A stretch of 37,579 bases of DNA from Luminiphilus sp. (lineage in GTDB: Bacteria > Pseudomonadota > Gammaproteobacteria > Pseudomonadales > Halieaceae). The stretch spans positions 1 through 37,579 of the forward strand of contig JADHQG010000012.1 of NCBI GenBank assembly GCA_016778045.1. Direction: 5' to 3'. Both the position numbers and the translations under genes were made by a program. Shown here in pieces: positions 18,372 to 27,500 of the stretch. Each line of letters starts with the position of its first letter. Within the stretch, counting starts at the first letter, position 1. A model generated the notes under the pieces. The model was given only the letters and a program-made list of their open reading frames with translations, had not been told where the DNA came from and made no database searches.

Positions 18372-19763
18372 ATGACAGTGATGACCTACCTCGATCCGAG
18401 GAAGACGATCTGGCCCGGGCTGCTCTCGGGCCTTTGTCTGGCCTTGGTGCTTGAAGCGACGCAGCAGGCTCAACCGATTATTGTGACCTCGGTCGTCGCA
18501 TGGTTATGCATGATCTGGTGGATTTTTGAGCCAATTCCCATTCCGGTGACCTCGCTTTTGCCGATCGCAGTGTTTCCGGTGACCGGTGTTTTGACCTCGG
18601 AGCAGGTGGGCGCGTCGGTAGGCTCACCGCTGATCATTCTGTTGCTGGGTGGGTTTTTACTCTCCAGAGGCATGGAGAGTTCTGGCGCACATCATCGTAT
18701 TGCGCTGACTGTGGTCAATCTGGTGGGCGGTCATCGGCCCAAGCAATTGGTGCTCGGCTTCATGCTCGCTGGGGCTTTATTGAGCATGTGGATTTCCAAT
18801 ACCGCGTCGGTGCTGATGTTAATGCCGGTCGCGTTGGCTGTGCTGGCCTCCTGCTCGGACCGCGCCGTGCTCGCACCGCCTTTGCTGCTAGGGCTCGCCT
18901 GGTCTTGCAGTATTGGCGGCCTGGGCACGCCCATTGGCACACCGCCCAATCTGATTCTGGTGCAGGTGCTTGAGGAGAATACCGGGCAGATCATCAGCTT
19001 CGGCCAATGGATGTCATGGGGTATACCGGTCGTGAGCATACTGCTGCCATTGGCTTGGTGGTGGGTGACCCGCGCAGTGCCCCGCCAGTTGGACGTGACC
19101 CTGCCTGAGGTGGGGCCGTGGCGTAGCGCAGAGCGTCGCGTGCTAGTGATCTTCGGACTGACGGCACTGGCCTGGATTACCCGAGCAGAACCCTTCGGAG
19201 GCTGGCAGTCGTGGCTGGATCTGCCCTCGGCAAATGATGCTTCTGTGGCGTTGTTGGCGGTGATCGCCCTGTTCGTGGTTCGGGATAACGAGGGAGATGC
19301 TCTAATCGACTGGCAGCAAGCCAGCCAAATTCCTTGGGGTGTTTTGCTGTTGTTCGGTGGTGGCATTTGTTTAGCGCGCGCATTTATTGCGTCGGGGCTG
19401 AGTACTCAAGTGGGTGATGCGCTGACACTGGTGACGGCATTACCTGTGTTCGCGATGATGCTGTTGTTGGCGTTGGCTGTGACGTTTCTTACCGAGGCCA
19501 CCTCTAACACTGCCACCACGGCTTTGCTTATGCCCGTCCTGGTGGCGGTCGCTTTGGCCGCTCAGATCGACCCGCTATGGTTGATGGTGCCTGCCGCGTT
19601 AAGCGCGAGTTGTGCCTTTATGCTACCTGTGGCGACGGCGCCTAATGCAGTGGCTTTCGGCAGCGGCGAGTTGCCGATACAGCGGATGGTGCGCGAGGGG
19701 TTTGTCCTGAATCTGATTGGCGCGGCAGTCATTGCCACCAGCGCCTGGCTGCTATTGACCTAG
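18372..19763 (+). CDS. SLC13/DASS family anion transporter
   Basis: A hydrophobic inner-membrane carrier of about 463 residues with roughly a dozen membrane segments. The two SNT substrate/sodium-site motifs of the divalent anion:sodium symporter family are visible: MWISNTASVLMLMPVAL and EATSNTATTALLMPV. Likely substrates are C4-dicarboxylates, citrate or sulfate with sodium; the sequence alone does not choose. The track ORF opens at 18204 inside the divergent moaA, so I place the start at the ATG at 18372 (MTVMTYLDPRK); the ATG at 18381 is also possible, and neither has a strong ribosome-binding site. Confidence 0.88.
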   Translation: MTVMTYLDPRKTIWPGLLSGLCLALVLEATQQAQPIIVTSVVAWLCMIWWIFEPIPIPVTSLLPIAVFPVTGVLTSEQVGASVGSPLIILLLGGFLLSRGMESSGAHHRIALTVVNLVGGHRPKQLVLGFMLAGALLSMWISNTASVLMLMPVALAVLASCSDRAVLAPPLLLGLAWSCSIGGLGTPIGTPPNLILVQVLEENTGQIISFGQWMSWGIPVVSILLPLAWWWVTRAVPRQLDVTLPEVGPWRSAERRVLVIFGLTALAWITRAEPFGGWQSWLDLPSANDASVALLAVIALFVVRDNEGDALIDWQQASQIPWGVLLLFGGGICLARAFIASGLSTQVGDALTLVTALPVFAMMLLLALAVTFLTEATSNTATTALLMPVLVAVALAAQIDPLWLMVPAALSASCAFMLPVATAPNAVAFGSGELPIQRMVREGFVLNLIGAAVIATSAWLLLT

Positions 19764-19813
19764 CGCAGACTGCAGGGGTGGGGCGGACGAAAGGCAACTG
19801 GCGGTAAAGAAGA

Positions 19814-19843
19814 CTGTGCGCCCAGCTGTGGCGGGGCGCACAG
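19814..19843 (-). terminator. Stem-loop between convergent DASS and peroxiredoxin genes
   Basis: CTGTGCGCCC and GGGCGCACAG form a perfect 10-bp stem with a ten-base loop. On the minus strand it is followed by TCTTCTTT, a weak T-rich tail, so it probably ends peroxiredoxin transcripts; it may also limit read-through from the plus strand. Confidence 0.6.
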
Positions 19844-19854
19844 TGTGATCAGTG

Positions 19855-20334
19855 TTAGAGCAACGCCATCATGGTCTCAGCAGAGCTGACGTCGACGCCA
19901 GGCCCTTCTTCGATATTGAGATGGGTCACCTTGCCGTCTTCGACAATCATCGCAAAGCGCTGGCTACGGGTGCCCAGGCCGAAACCTGAGCCGTCGAGCT
20001 CAAGACCGAGTGCTGCGGTCAGTTCGCCGTTGCCGTCAGCGAGCATGACGATTTCATCTGCATTCTGTGCCTTGCCCCAGGCGCCCATTACAAACGCGTC
20101 GTTCACCGACATACAGACAATGCTGTCGACGCCCTTGCCTTTGATGGTGTCCGCATTGACCACATAGCCGGGCAGGTGAGTCATTGAACAGCCGGGGGTA
20201 AATGCGCCGGGTACGGCGAACAGCAAAACTTTCTTTCCGTTGAATAGATCTGAGGTCGAGACGGGCGCTGGGCCTTCGTCTCCCATCACCGACAATGTGC
20301 AGCTCGGGATGCAATCTCCTACCGCGATAGTCAT
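19855..20334 (-). CDS. Prx5-type peroxiredoxin
   Basis: A 159-residue thiol peroxidase of the Prx5 (redoxin/AhpC-TSA) family that would reduce hydrogen peroxide and organic peroxides with thioredoxin, glutaredoxin or glutathione. The peroxidatic cysteine is in PGAFTPGCSMTHLPGYV at about residues 42-58, and the segment IVCMSVNDAFVMGAWGK near residue 75-92 is characteristic of Prx5. GGGAG upstream of the ATG at 20334 gives a good ribosome-binding site, and this site is part of one copy of a degenerate 16-bp repeat. No glutaredoxin fusion is present. Confidence 0.94.
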   Translation of the reverse strand: MTIAVGDCIPSCTLSVMGDEGPAPVSTSDLFNGKKVLLFAVPGAFTPGCSMTHLPGYVVNADTIKGKGVDSIVCMSVNDAFVMGAWGKAQNADEIVMLADGNGELTAALGLELDGSGFGLGTRSQRFAMIVEDGKVTHLNIEEGPGVDVSSAETMMALL

Positions 20335-20343
20335 CTTAATACT

Positions 20344-20457
20344 CCCAATATGGTTTACGAATACCCACTTAAAACGTCAGCGGGCGGGTTCTGGGGCCAA
20401 TATACCTCATGCCCAAACTATTTTTCCCAATGCAGTTCATGCCCAATACGGTTCATT
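20344..20457. repeat. Degenerate 16-bp direct repeats upstream of the peroxiredoxin gene
   Basis: Units resembling CCCAATACGGTTCATG occur at 20396 (GCCAATATACCTCATG), 20412 (a degenerate 14-bp unit CCCAAACTATTTTT), 20426 (CCCAATGCAGTTCATG) and 20442 (CCCAATACGGTTCATT), in tandem, with an isolated copy at 20344 (CCCAATATGGTTTACG). The last tandem unit overlaps the stop codon of the phaD-like gene. The array covers most of the peroxiredoxin 5' region. Confidence 0.7.
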
Positions 20458-21115
20458 GAGAGTGGCTATCGAGCAGTCGCGCGTCGATAAGCTCACACTC
20501 ACGATAAAAATCGGCCTCTTTATCGCCAAGATAAGGTGCGCAGTGCGACAAGACTTGTAACACGGCGCGGTGAAGCGTCTGCTGGCGTGAGAGGGTGCTG
20601 GCTGATAGTTGCTCAAAGTTCAGCCAGTACATGAGTGTCAGCGCCATGCTGTCTGATACATGATGCAGGCGCTGAGGGTGTGCGCTGATGTCGACCGGGG
20701 CGAGCAGGGCGGTGGCGAGCTGACCTGCCGCCTGTCGCTTTAATGACATCAGCCTGCGCATGCCGCGATCAACGTCTGGGTATCGCTGCATCAAATCGCT
20801 TTGATTGAAGTACAGAAATCGCTTCTCGTACATGGCTTCTAGTAACACCGTTAAAAATAGCCAGCTGCGTTCAAGCAGATCCTCGTCGTCAAGAAAGGAC
20901 GATTCCAATATCGGTGTCGCGAGAATGCCAGCCAGTTCTCGATAGCAATCCTGAAACAGGGCGCCGAGAATCGCGTCTTTACCTTTGAAGTGGTAATACA
21001 AGTTGCCCGGACTGATATCGAGCTCAAGGGCGATGTCACTGGCGGTCACGTTGCGCTCACCCCGCTCATTGAACAGCTGGGTGGCGGTAACCAGAATGCG
21101 TTCGGATGTTTTCAT
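20453..21115 (-). CDS. TetR-family regulator, PhaD-like
   Basis: A 220-residue TetR-type repressor. The helix-turn-helix lies at about residues 24-45 (TASDIALELDISPGNLYYHFKGK), and the opening MKTSERILVTATQLFNERGE closely resembles the start of Pseudomonas PhaD, the regulator of polyhydroxyalkanoate genes. The remaining residues form the ligand/dimer domain. The track ORF starts at 21355, but the additional 80 residues are translated intergenic repeats; the ATG at 21115 aligns with the family start and has GGAGAG just before it. The gene lies downstream of a phasin-like gene on the same strand, matching the phaD-phasin association. The ligand is unknown. Confidence 0.85.
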   Translation of the reverse strand: MKTSERILVTATQLFNERGERNVTASDIALELDISPGNLYYHFKGKDAILGALFQDCYRELAGILATPILESSFLDDEDLLERSWLFLTVLLEAMYEKRFLYFNQSDLMQRYPDVDRGMRRLMSLKRQAAGQLATALLAPVDISAHPQRLHHVSDSMALTLMYWLNFEQLSASTLSRQQTLHRAVLQVLSHCAPYLGDKEADFYRECELIDARLLDSHSQ

Positions 21116-21270
21116 CTCTCCGAGTGTACCGCGCTGGCGTGAAGCGTTCTTGGCGTTCTGGAGAGCGTTTTGAATAATCTTGCGGGGTGGCGTCAAGTGC
21201 ACTCTTTTCTGACAACCGTCGTGCTTGTTAGTAGGCTTCCTTACGCCCGCTTTAGGGTTCAAAGCCTTAA

Positions 21271-21350
21271 AGAATGGCTCTAAAGAGTGGCCACACAGAG
21301 CGGCCATAACATATAGAGTGGCGATGAAGAGTGGCTGCAAAAAGAGCAGC
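21271..21350. repeat. Degenerate 13-bp direct repeats between phasin-like and phaD-like genes
   Basis: The octamer AGAGTGGC or a one- to two-base variant recurs at 21271 (AGAATGGC), 21284, 21297 (AGAGCGGC), 21315, 21328 and 21343 (AGAGCAGC). Start-to-start distances are 13, 13, 18, 13 and 15 bases. The last two copies also form a perfect 8-bp stem GTGGCTGC/GCAGCCAC immediately next to the phasin terminator. Confidence 0.7.
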
Positions 21351-21353
21351 CAC

Positions 21354-21376
21354 AAAAAAGGGGAGCAGCGCTCCCC
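21354..21376 (-). terminator. Intrinsic terminator of the phasin-like gene
   Basis: On the minus strand GGGGAGC-GCT-GCTCCCC forms a 7-bp stem followed at once by TTTTTT. It begins about 30 bases after the phasin stop, separating it from the phaD-like gene unless read-through occurs. Confidence 0.88.
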
Positions 21377-21405
21377 CGAAAAAAAACGGACTTCAAAAGG
21401 TGGGT

Positions 21406-21888
21406 TTAAGCAGCCTTACCGAACTTGGACTTCAGATCGTCGAAGCGCGACTTCGCCTTCTTCATCTGTGCTTCCAGCTTTGACCGGTCAGCCAGCGAAT
21501 CGATTTCCAAGTCAGCCAGCGCTTTCAGTGCTTCTTTCTCAACCGCCGTTCCGCGCTTGATCAGCGACTTATACAGATCCTCGGCCTGCTTGCGGCGCTC
21601 GGTCAGGCGGCTCTGCGCCTCGTCGACCTGCTCTTGCAAGCTGGAGAACTGCTCCAGTACCTGATCGTACGCTTTGCCGTAGACACCGAGACCCGCGAGC
21701 AGGGCATTGCGACCCGTATCGATCGCCTTGGGGCGCGCTCTCGTCTTGGCTTTAGTGGTCGCTTTTGCCTTGGTTTTGGCCGCCGGCTTCTTCTTTGCCG
21801 GCGCCTTCCTAGCTTTAGCGGGTGCTTTCTTCACCGCGGCCTTCTTGGTGGCAGCCTTCGGTGCTGCTTTGGTTTGGGCTTCTGCCAT
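21406..21888 (-). CDS. Phasin-like protein with Lys/Ala-rich N-terminus
   Basis: A 160-residue protein in two parts. Residues about 1-58 are a histone-H1-like Lys/Ala/Pro tract (repeats of KKAP/KAPA/AKTKA type), and residues about 60-160 are a phasin-like amphipathic helical domain (GRNALLAGLGVYGKAYDQV, then QEQVDEAQSRLTERR), resembling PhaI/PhaF, which coat polyhydroxyalkanoate granules. In Pseudomonas PhaF the basic tail is C-terminal, so the order is reversed here. The ATG at 21888 is chosen over 21918 because GAGGAG lies seven bases upstream. A phaD-like regulator follows, supporting a PHA link. DNA binding by the tail is inferred from composition. Confidence 0.82.
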   Translation of the reverse strand: MAEAQTKAAPKAATKKAAVKKAPAKARKAPAKKKPAAKTKAKATTKAKTRARPKAIDTGRNALLAGLGVYGKAYDQVLEQFSSLQEQVDEAQSRLTERRKQAEDLYKSLIKRGTAVEKEALKALADLEIDSLADRSKLEAQMKKAKSRFDDLKSKFGKAA

Positions 21889-22043
21889 GATGTTTCTCCT
21901 CGTTGAAATATCGGACAACGGGGCAAAGTGTGGCGCCCAAATTTAGAATCCGCCCTCTAATAAACGAGGTGGCAGTGGCAATTTTCCACAACGCGCCATA
22001 ATATGACATAAGCAGTGCCAATTACTTGGCGGGAGGGGGGGGT

Positions 22044-23087
22044 GTGCCAGCCGTAAAAATCATCTCAACGTTAGTAGCCCTCATTGCCACACTCTTGCTG
22101 GCAGCTTTTTTTGTATTGGTGGGTGATGGCGAACGCATTACGCCTGATGGCGAAGGCGTCGTTGCTCTCGAGGTGGGCGATTTTGAGGCGTTCGCAATGC
22201 CTGATTATGCGAGCGCTGTCATCAGTGATGCTTACAAGAGTTATTTCATAGAAGTCGAGCCAGGGATAAAAATTCATGTGCTGGAAGTCGGTCAGGGGTA
22301 CCCGGTCTATCTTCAGCACGGCAATCCGACTACAGGCCTGCTTTATCGCAAGGTCGCTGCATCGCTACCTTTGGATCGCGTCAGGGTCATCATGCCGACC
22401 ATGGTAGGTCTTGGTTACTCCACTAAGATCCCTGCAAGCGAACACACCCTCGATAACCACATGCGCTGGATGAATCGCGCGCTAACGACCCTCGACCTGA
22501 CCGAAGCCGTATATGTGGGTCAGGATTGGGGCGGGCCCGTGGGTATGGGCGCCCTGTCCCTGTCACCGGGGATACTAAAAGGCGCCGTCGTGATGAATAC
22601 CGGATTCAGAGCGCCTCGGGCAGCTATGGACCTCAGTCGTGCGCACGCGCTGGTTAAAACGCCGCTGGTCGGGGAGTTTGTAGTGGAGGCAATGTCCTCG
22701 TTTTTCTTCAAGCGTTTGGCCGGTGTGCAGGGTGATCCGACGACAATGCCGCCGGAAGTAATGGATCTTTATCGTCGTCCCCTCGAAGACAGCGGCAATG
22801 GCAAGGCGACGCTAGCGCTCATGCGAATGGTCGCAGACGGACCTGAACATGCCAGCTCGCCTGCGCTGCGGGATATTGAGCACTACGTTGAGGGATTAGA
22901 TATTCCGGCAGAGCTGGTTTGGGGAATGAACGACCCCATTCTGGCTAGAGGCCTGCCCGTCATGCAGAGCATGTTCCCAGCCGCACCGGTGACCGAGACC
23001 GAGGCCGGACATTTTCTGCAGGAGGAGGTGCCCGACGTCATCGCAGCAGCCATCATGCGCATTGTGGATGCCGCGCAGAAAAAGTGA
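22044..23087 (+). CDS. Alpha/beta hydrolase, haloalkane dehalogenase-like, membrane-anchored
   Basis: A 347-residue hydrolase. Residues about 4-26 are a hydrophobic signal anchor (IISTLVALIATLLLAAFFVLV). The catalytic domain shows the oxyanion motif HGNPTTG, the nucleophile elbow GQDWGGPVG with an aspartate rather than serine, a probable acid in WGMNDPIL and the histidine in EAGHFLQEE. Asp nucleophile plus HGNP and a following Trp fit haloalkane dehalogenases; an epoxide hydrolase or other Asp-type hydrolase remains possible. I choose GTG at 22044, after GGGAGGGGGG, over the track TTG at 22026, whose first codons are that ribosome-binding site. It stands alone between phasin and efflux genes. 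Confidence 0.8.
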   Translation: MPAVKIISTLVALIATLLLAAFFVLVGDGERITPDGEGVVALEVGDFEAFAMPDYASAVISDAYKSYFIEVEPGIKIHVLEVGQGYPVYLQHGNPTTGLLYRKVAASLPLDRVRVIMPTMVGLGYSTKIPASEHTLDNHMRWMNRALTTLDLTEAVYVGQDWGGPVGMGALSLSPGILKGAVVMNTGFRAPRAAMDLSRAHALVKTPLVGEFVVEAMSSFFFKRLAGVQGDPTTMPPEVMDLYRRPLEDSGNGKATLALMRMVADGPEHASSPALRDIEHYVEGLDIPAELVWGMNDPILARGLPVMQSMFPAAPVTETEAGHFLQEEVPDVIAAAIMRIVDAAQKK

Positions 23088-23327
23088 ACAAAGTCTTTGC
23101 AAGCGCCGTTCGGTGGCTTTGCAGATTGGCCTGATTACCCCTCGAGGACGTAAACCGCTACACTCCGCGGCCGCATTGCGGTCGGAGGAACGAGCGCGAT
23201 TGCCAAATGTCCCAGCGGTGCAGCACGGATAATCGGCGGAAGTTGACAGGGTGTAGGGCGCGAAAAGCGCTTGAAAAACGCCACTGTCGGCCCCACTTCA
23301 GAGACGACGCAGAAAACGGTTCGTTAA
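23088..23327. other. 240-bp intergenic region before the RND adaptor gene
   Basis: I see no gene here. There is a GC-rich imperfect stem around CTCCGCGGCCGCATTGCGGTCGGAG (about 23162-23186) and a TTGACA at 23243 without a matching -10 at normal spacing. The RND promoter presumably lies here but cannot be placed by eye. Confidence 0.4.
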
Positions 23328-24518
23328 ATGACTGACGACAGCAAAACCAATCGGCTCACCCGCCGCCGGCTTATGGGTTCGGCGCTCTTCACTGCTGTGG
23401 GGTTGGTGGTCTGCTTTTTAGTCCTCGTGGGTAAGCCTGCAACGCAACCCACTCAATTTCCCGAGCCCCGGCGCCCACTAGTCGATGTCATCGTTGCAGC
23501 ACCCTCTGATCACAGCATATCGGTGCGAACTCAAGGTACTGTCGAACCGGTTCGGCGGGTCGGATTGGTGGCACAGGTCAGCGGCAAGGTCGAGTCGGTT
23601 AGCGACCGGTTTTTGGATGGTCGCTTCTTTTCAGCAGGGGATATTCTGCTGGAGCTCGAAAAAGCTGACTATGAATTCGCTATTGCCAGAGCCCGTGCGC
23701 AGGAGGCAGCCGCTGCACAGCGTGTCGCCGAAGAGCGGGGTCGCAACCTTCAGGCGCAGCGAGAATGGCGGGACCTGGGGACGACCGAGGCGAATGATTT
23801 GTTTCTGCGCAAACCTCAGCTGCGTGCGGCCGAGGCGTCATTAGCGGCGGCTCAGGCAGATGTTGCGGCGGCTGAGCTTGCATTGCAGCGCACTACAGTG
23901 CGTGCCCCCTTCGATGGTCGGCTCGAAAAGAAGTCGGTTGATTTGGGCCAGTTTGTTGCTCCCGGTACGGTGCTGGCACAGATCTACGCCACTGACCGTG
24001 TTGAGGTGCACCTACCGATTAGTGATTCGCAGTTGGCGCTTCTGGAATTACCTTTGTTTGAGACGGCGGTTGAAACGTATCCAGACGTGACGTTGAGTAC
24101 CCGTTTTGGCGGCAAGCGCTGGCAGTGGCAGGGCCAGATCGCTCGGGTTGAAGCCAGCATCGACCGTGACAGTCGCGTGACGTTCGCGATCGCCGAAGTA
24201 GCTAACCCCTTTAGTCATACGGGCTCTCAGAGACCGCCGTTGACGCCGGGCCTGTTTGTCGAGGCGAGCATTAGTGGTAAGCCTATTCAGCAGTCGGTTG
24301 AATTGCCGGCGACTGCCTTGCGGGGCGACAACACGGTGTTACTGGTCAACGAAAACAGTCGGCTGGAGCGTTTCCCCGTCGAGTTGCTCCGCCGTGAACA
24401 GGACCTCGTTTGGGTGCGAGGTATTGAAGCGGGCTCTAACGTCGTTGCTGAGCAGAGCAGCTTGCTGGCCGCGGGCGCAGCGATTGAGGTTGCTAGCGTG
24501 AGATCCAGTGATGGCTGA
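23328..24518 (+). CDS. RND efflux periplasmic adaptor (HlyD/MexA family)
   Basis: A 396-residue membrane fusion protein that would bridge an RND pump and an outer-membrane channel. A membrane span lies at about residues 15-36, followed by the first lipoyl half (GLVAQVSGKVESV), a helical hairpin at about residues 120-185 (ALARAQEAAAAQRVAEE-like), the second lipoyl half (TTVRAPFDGRLEKKSVDLGQ) and beta-barrel and membrane-proximal segments. The ATG at 23328 has no strong ribosome-binding site. Its stop overlaps the start of the permease gene by eight bases, indicating coupled translation. No TolC-like gene is adjacent. Confidence 0.92.
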   Translation: MTDDSKTNRLTRRRLMGSALFTAVGLVVCFLVLVGKPATQPTQFPEPRRPLVDVIVAAPSDHSISVRTQGTVEPVRRVGLVAQVSGKVESVSDRFLDGRFFSAGDILLELEKADYEFAIARARAQEAAAAQRVAEERGRNLQAQREWRDLGTTEANDLFLRKPQLRAAEASLAAAQADVAAAELALQRTTVRAPFDGRLEKKSVDLGQFVAPGTVLAQIYATDRVEVHLPISDSQLALLELPLFETAVETYPDVTLSTRFGGKRWQWQGQIARVEASIDRDSRVTFAIAEVANPFSHTGSQRPPLTPGLFVEASISGKPIQQSVELPATALRGDNTVLLVNENSRLERFPVELLRREQDLVWVRGIEAGSNVVAEQSSLLAAGAAIEVASVRSSDG

Positions 24519-27500
24519 CAAGCCCGGCTTGTTGGGCTGGTTTATCTCCAATCCTGTCGCTGCCAATCTTTTGATGGTGGTGTTGGTGATTGGCGGCCTT
24601 TACAACATTCCCGGGCTCGATAAGCAGTTTTTCCCCACCCCGGTTATCGACCGGGTCAGTATCTCGATGCCTTTCCCGGGAGCGAGTCCTCGAGAGGTCG
24701 AAGAGCAGATCTGCGTTCGCATCGAGGAGGCGATCCACGACCTCGACGGCATCAAGGAGATACGCTCGACGGCCTCGGAAGGCATGGGGCGGGTTGTCGT
24801 CGAGGCCCTGACTGGCTACCCCACGCAGCGTTTGACCAACGAGATCAAGACGCGCGTGGACGCCATCACTACCTTTCCCACGGATGCCGAGCGCCCAGTG
24901 GTCACCGAGCTGATCTATCGCCACTTGCTCGGTATTGTGCAGTTGGCGGGCGACCTCGACGAGTGGGAGCTTAAGGAGCTGGGAGAGACATTACGGGATG
25001 ACTTGGCACGCCAGCCTTGGATTTCTGTGGTTGATCTGGTTTCACCGCGCCGGTACGAGGTATCTATCAACGTCTCCGAGATTGACCTGCGGCGACACAA
25101 TCTTGCCTTCGATGACGTGGTTAGGGCGATTCAGTCCGCGTCTCTTAATCTGCCTGCTGGCGCGATTAAGGGCAGCGACGGTGACATTCGCGTGCAAACG
25201 CGAGGTCAGGCGTACTACCGAGAGGATTTTGAGCGCATCGTGTTGTTAACGGCGCGGGACGGGACACAGATTTATCTTGGCGAGGTCGCTACCGTTGAAG
25301 ATGGCTTTGAAGACGTCGACACGGTCAGTAGCTTTGATGGAATGCCAGGTCATGGGTTGTATGCCTACGTCACCACTAACCCCGACGTCGTGCAGTCCTC
25401 CCTCGTCATCAATGAGTGGGTGGCGGAGCAAACTCAAAATCTTCCCGAGGGCGCGACGCTGTCGTTTTGGCGAGACGCGGCCGTGCCGTTTAAGGGACGG
25501 GTCGAAACGCTGTTGAAAAATGGTATCGGTGGCTTGCTGCTGGTGTTTTTGGTGTTGGTGTTGTTCCTAAGGCCCGCAGTGGCTGTCTGGGTATCGATTG
25601 GTATTGCAGTGGCGTTTCTCGGCGGATTCTTCTTGCTGCCATACACCGGTGTCGGACTCAACATGATTTCGCTGTTCGCCTTTCTCTTAGTGCTGGGCAT
25701 TGTGGTGGACGATGCGATTATTGTCGGCGAGTCCATTCATACCTCCCAGTCTAAGGGAGTGGAGGGAGAAGACGCCGCTTTGTGGGGTGTGAGGGAGGTC
25801 TTCAAGCCGGTTCTCTTTGCTGTGATTAGCACCATGGTGTTTTTTGCGCCAATGATGTTCTTGCCCGGTGAGTGGGCGCATGCCGCCAAGGGGATACCCG
25901 TAGTTGTCCTGCTGGTGCTCATGTTTTCGTTGGTGGAATGCCTCTGGATTTTGCCCGCGCATCTCTCAAGATTGGGCCCCGAAAAGCCTGCAACGCAGCC
26001 GCTACTGAAGCGCCTTGAACAGTGGCGGCACCGCTGCGCTGACTGGCTGGTGACATTTGCGCGAGAGCGTTATCGCCCGTTCCTGCAATGGGCACTACAG
26101 CACCACCTTTTAGTCGCCGGATTCTTCCTGGTGATGCTGAGCCTGAGCTTGTCGCTCTATGGTGGCGGATGGTTACGCTCGGCGTTTTTCCCCCGCATTA
26201 ATTCTGACTTTGTCGAAGCAAAAATCACGATGCCGGAGGGCGGGTCGTTCTCGCAGTCAGAGCTGGTGATGCAGAGGGTGCTAGATGCCGCCGAGGCACT
26301 GAAGTCAGACTGGAACGAGCGGCCTGAGTACCAGGACAGTCCGGCAATTGGCAGCATTCTTGGACGGGCAGACGAAAACGCCGTGGAGGTGGTGGTCGCA
26401 ACGGTTTCTGAGGGAGTGGATACCGAGGCCTTCGCTTTGGAGCTACGCGCTGATTCCGGCGCGCTGAGTGAGGCCAAAGAGATCCGCATGGACTACACCA
26501 TTCGCGATCCCGGTAAGCCCATCAGACTGGTGCTGGCTTCCAGAAAAGTTGAAGAGCTGGAAGCCCTGGCGGCGGATGTTCGCGAAGCGTTGCTCTCTTA
26601 CCCAGGGGTGTTCGACGTGTCGGACAGTTTCGATAGCCCGCGAGACGAGCTGGTACTTGAGCTGAAGCCGGCGGCCGAAACGCTGGGCATTACGCTCACC
26701 GACGTGGCGCGCCAAGTACGACAAGCCTTTTACGGCGCCGAGGCCCAGCGAATCCCGCGCGGCCGCGAGGATGTGAAGGTCATGGTGCGGTATCCGGAGT
26801 CAGAGCGGCTGGCGATTGCCAACCTGAATGACATGTACATTCGTACGCCGGGCGGTGGTGAGGTGCCGTTCGAGGCGGTCGCAGCCTATCGAGTGGAGTC
26901 CGGTTATCAGAAATTGGAGCGCCTGGACCGGCTCCGCACGCTGGAAGTAGAGGCTGATGTTGAGGCAAATGGGCCAGCGCCGAGGGCGATTGTGCAGTCG
27001 ATCTTCCGCGACTATCTGCCGAAATGGCAGCAGCAGTATCCGGACTTATTCGTCAATTTAGATGGCGAGTTGCAGGAAGAGATCGAGTTTCGGGAGGCCA
27101 CTGTTCGGCTCATGACGCTGGCCATGATGGTGATCTATGCGTTGATGGCGGTGGCATTCAGATCCTATTGGCAGCCAGTGTTGATTTTGACTGCCGTGCC
27201 GTTTGGTTTGATGGGTGCCATCTTCGGCCACATGATTCTGGGCTGGCAGGTGAGCATGTTTTCAATCATGGGTGTCACGGCCTGTGCGGGCGTCGTGGTC
27301 AACGATAATCTGGTGCTGATAGACCGAATTAACCGGCTGCGTGAACAGGGTGAGGACGTGCTGAGCGCCTTATTGCAGGCCGGTGAGGATCGGTTCCGTC
27401 CTATTATCTTGACTTCTTTGACCACCTTTGTGGGCCTGCTGCCCATCATGTCCGAGACCAGCGTTCAGGCTCAGTTCCTGATCCCCATGGTGACGTCGCT

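Noticed and set aside
18731-19366. 211-residue minus-strand ORF inside the DASS gene
   Set aside because: It is antisense to conserved membrane segments, with no recognisable domain.
20344-21350. Could the repeats near the phaD-like gene be a CRISPR array?
   Set aside because: Units are 13-16 bases, degenerate and tandem, without spacers of uniform length, and no cas gene is present.
20453-21355. Full 300-residue version of the TetR-family ORF
   Set aside because: The first 80 residues translate intergenic repeats and a hairpin; the PhaD-like homology begins exactly at the internal ATG at 21115.
23243-23248. TTGACA as a -35 box for the RND operon
   Set aside because: No reasonable -10 hexamer sits 16-18 bases downstream; the sequence there is a GC-rich GCGCGAAAAGCGC stem.
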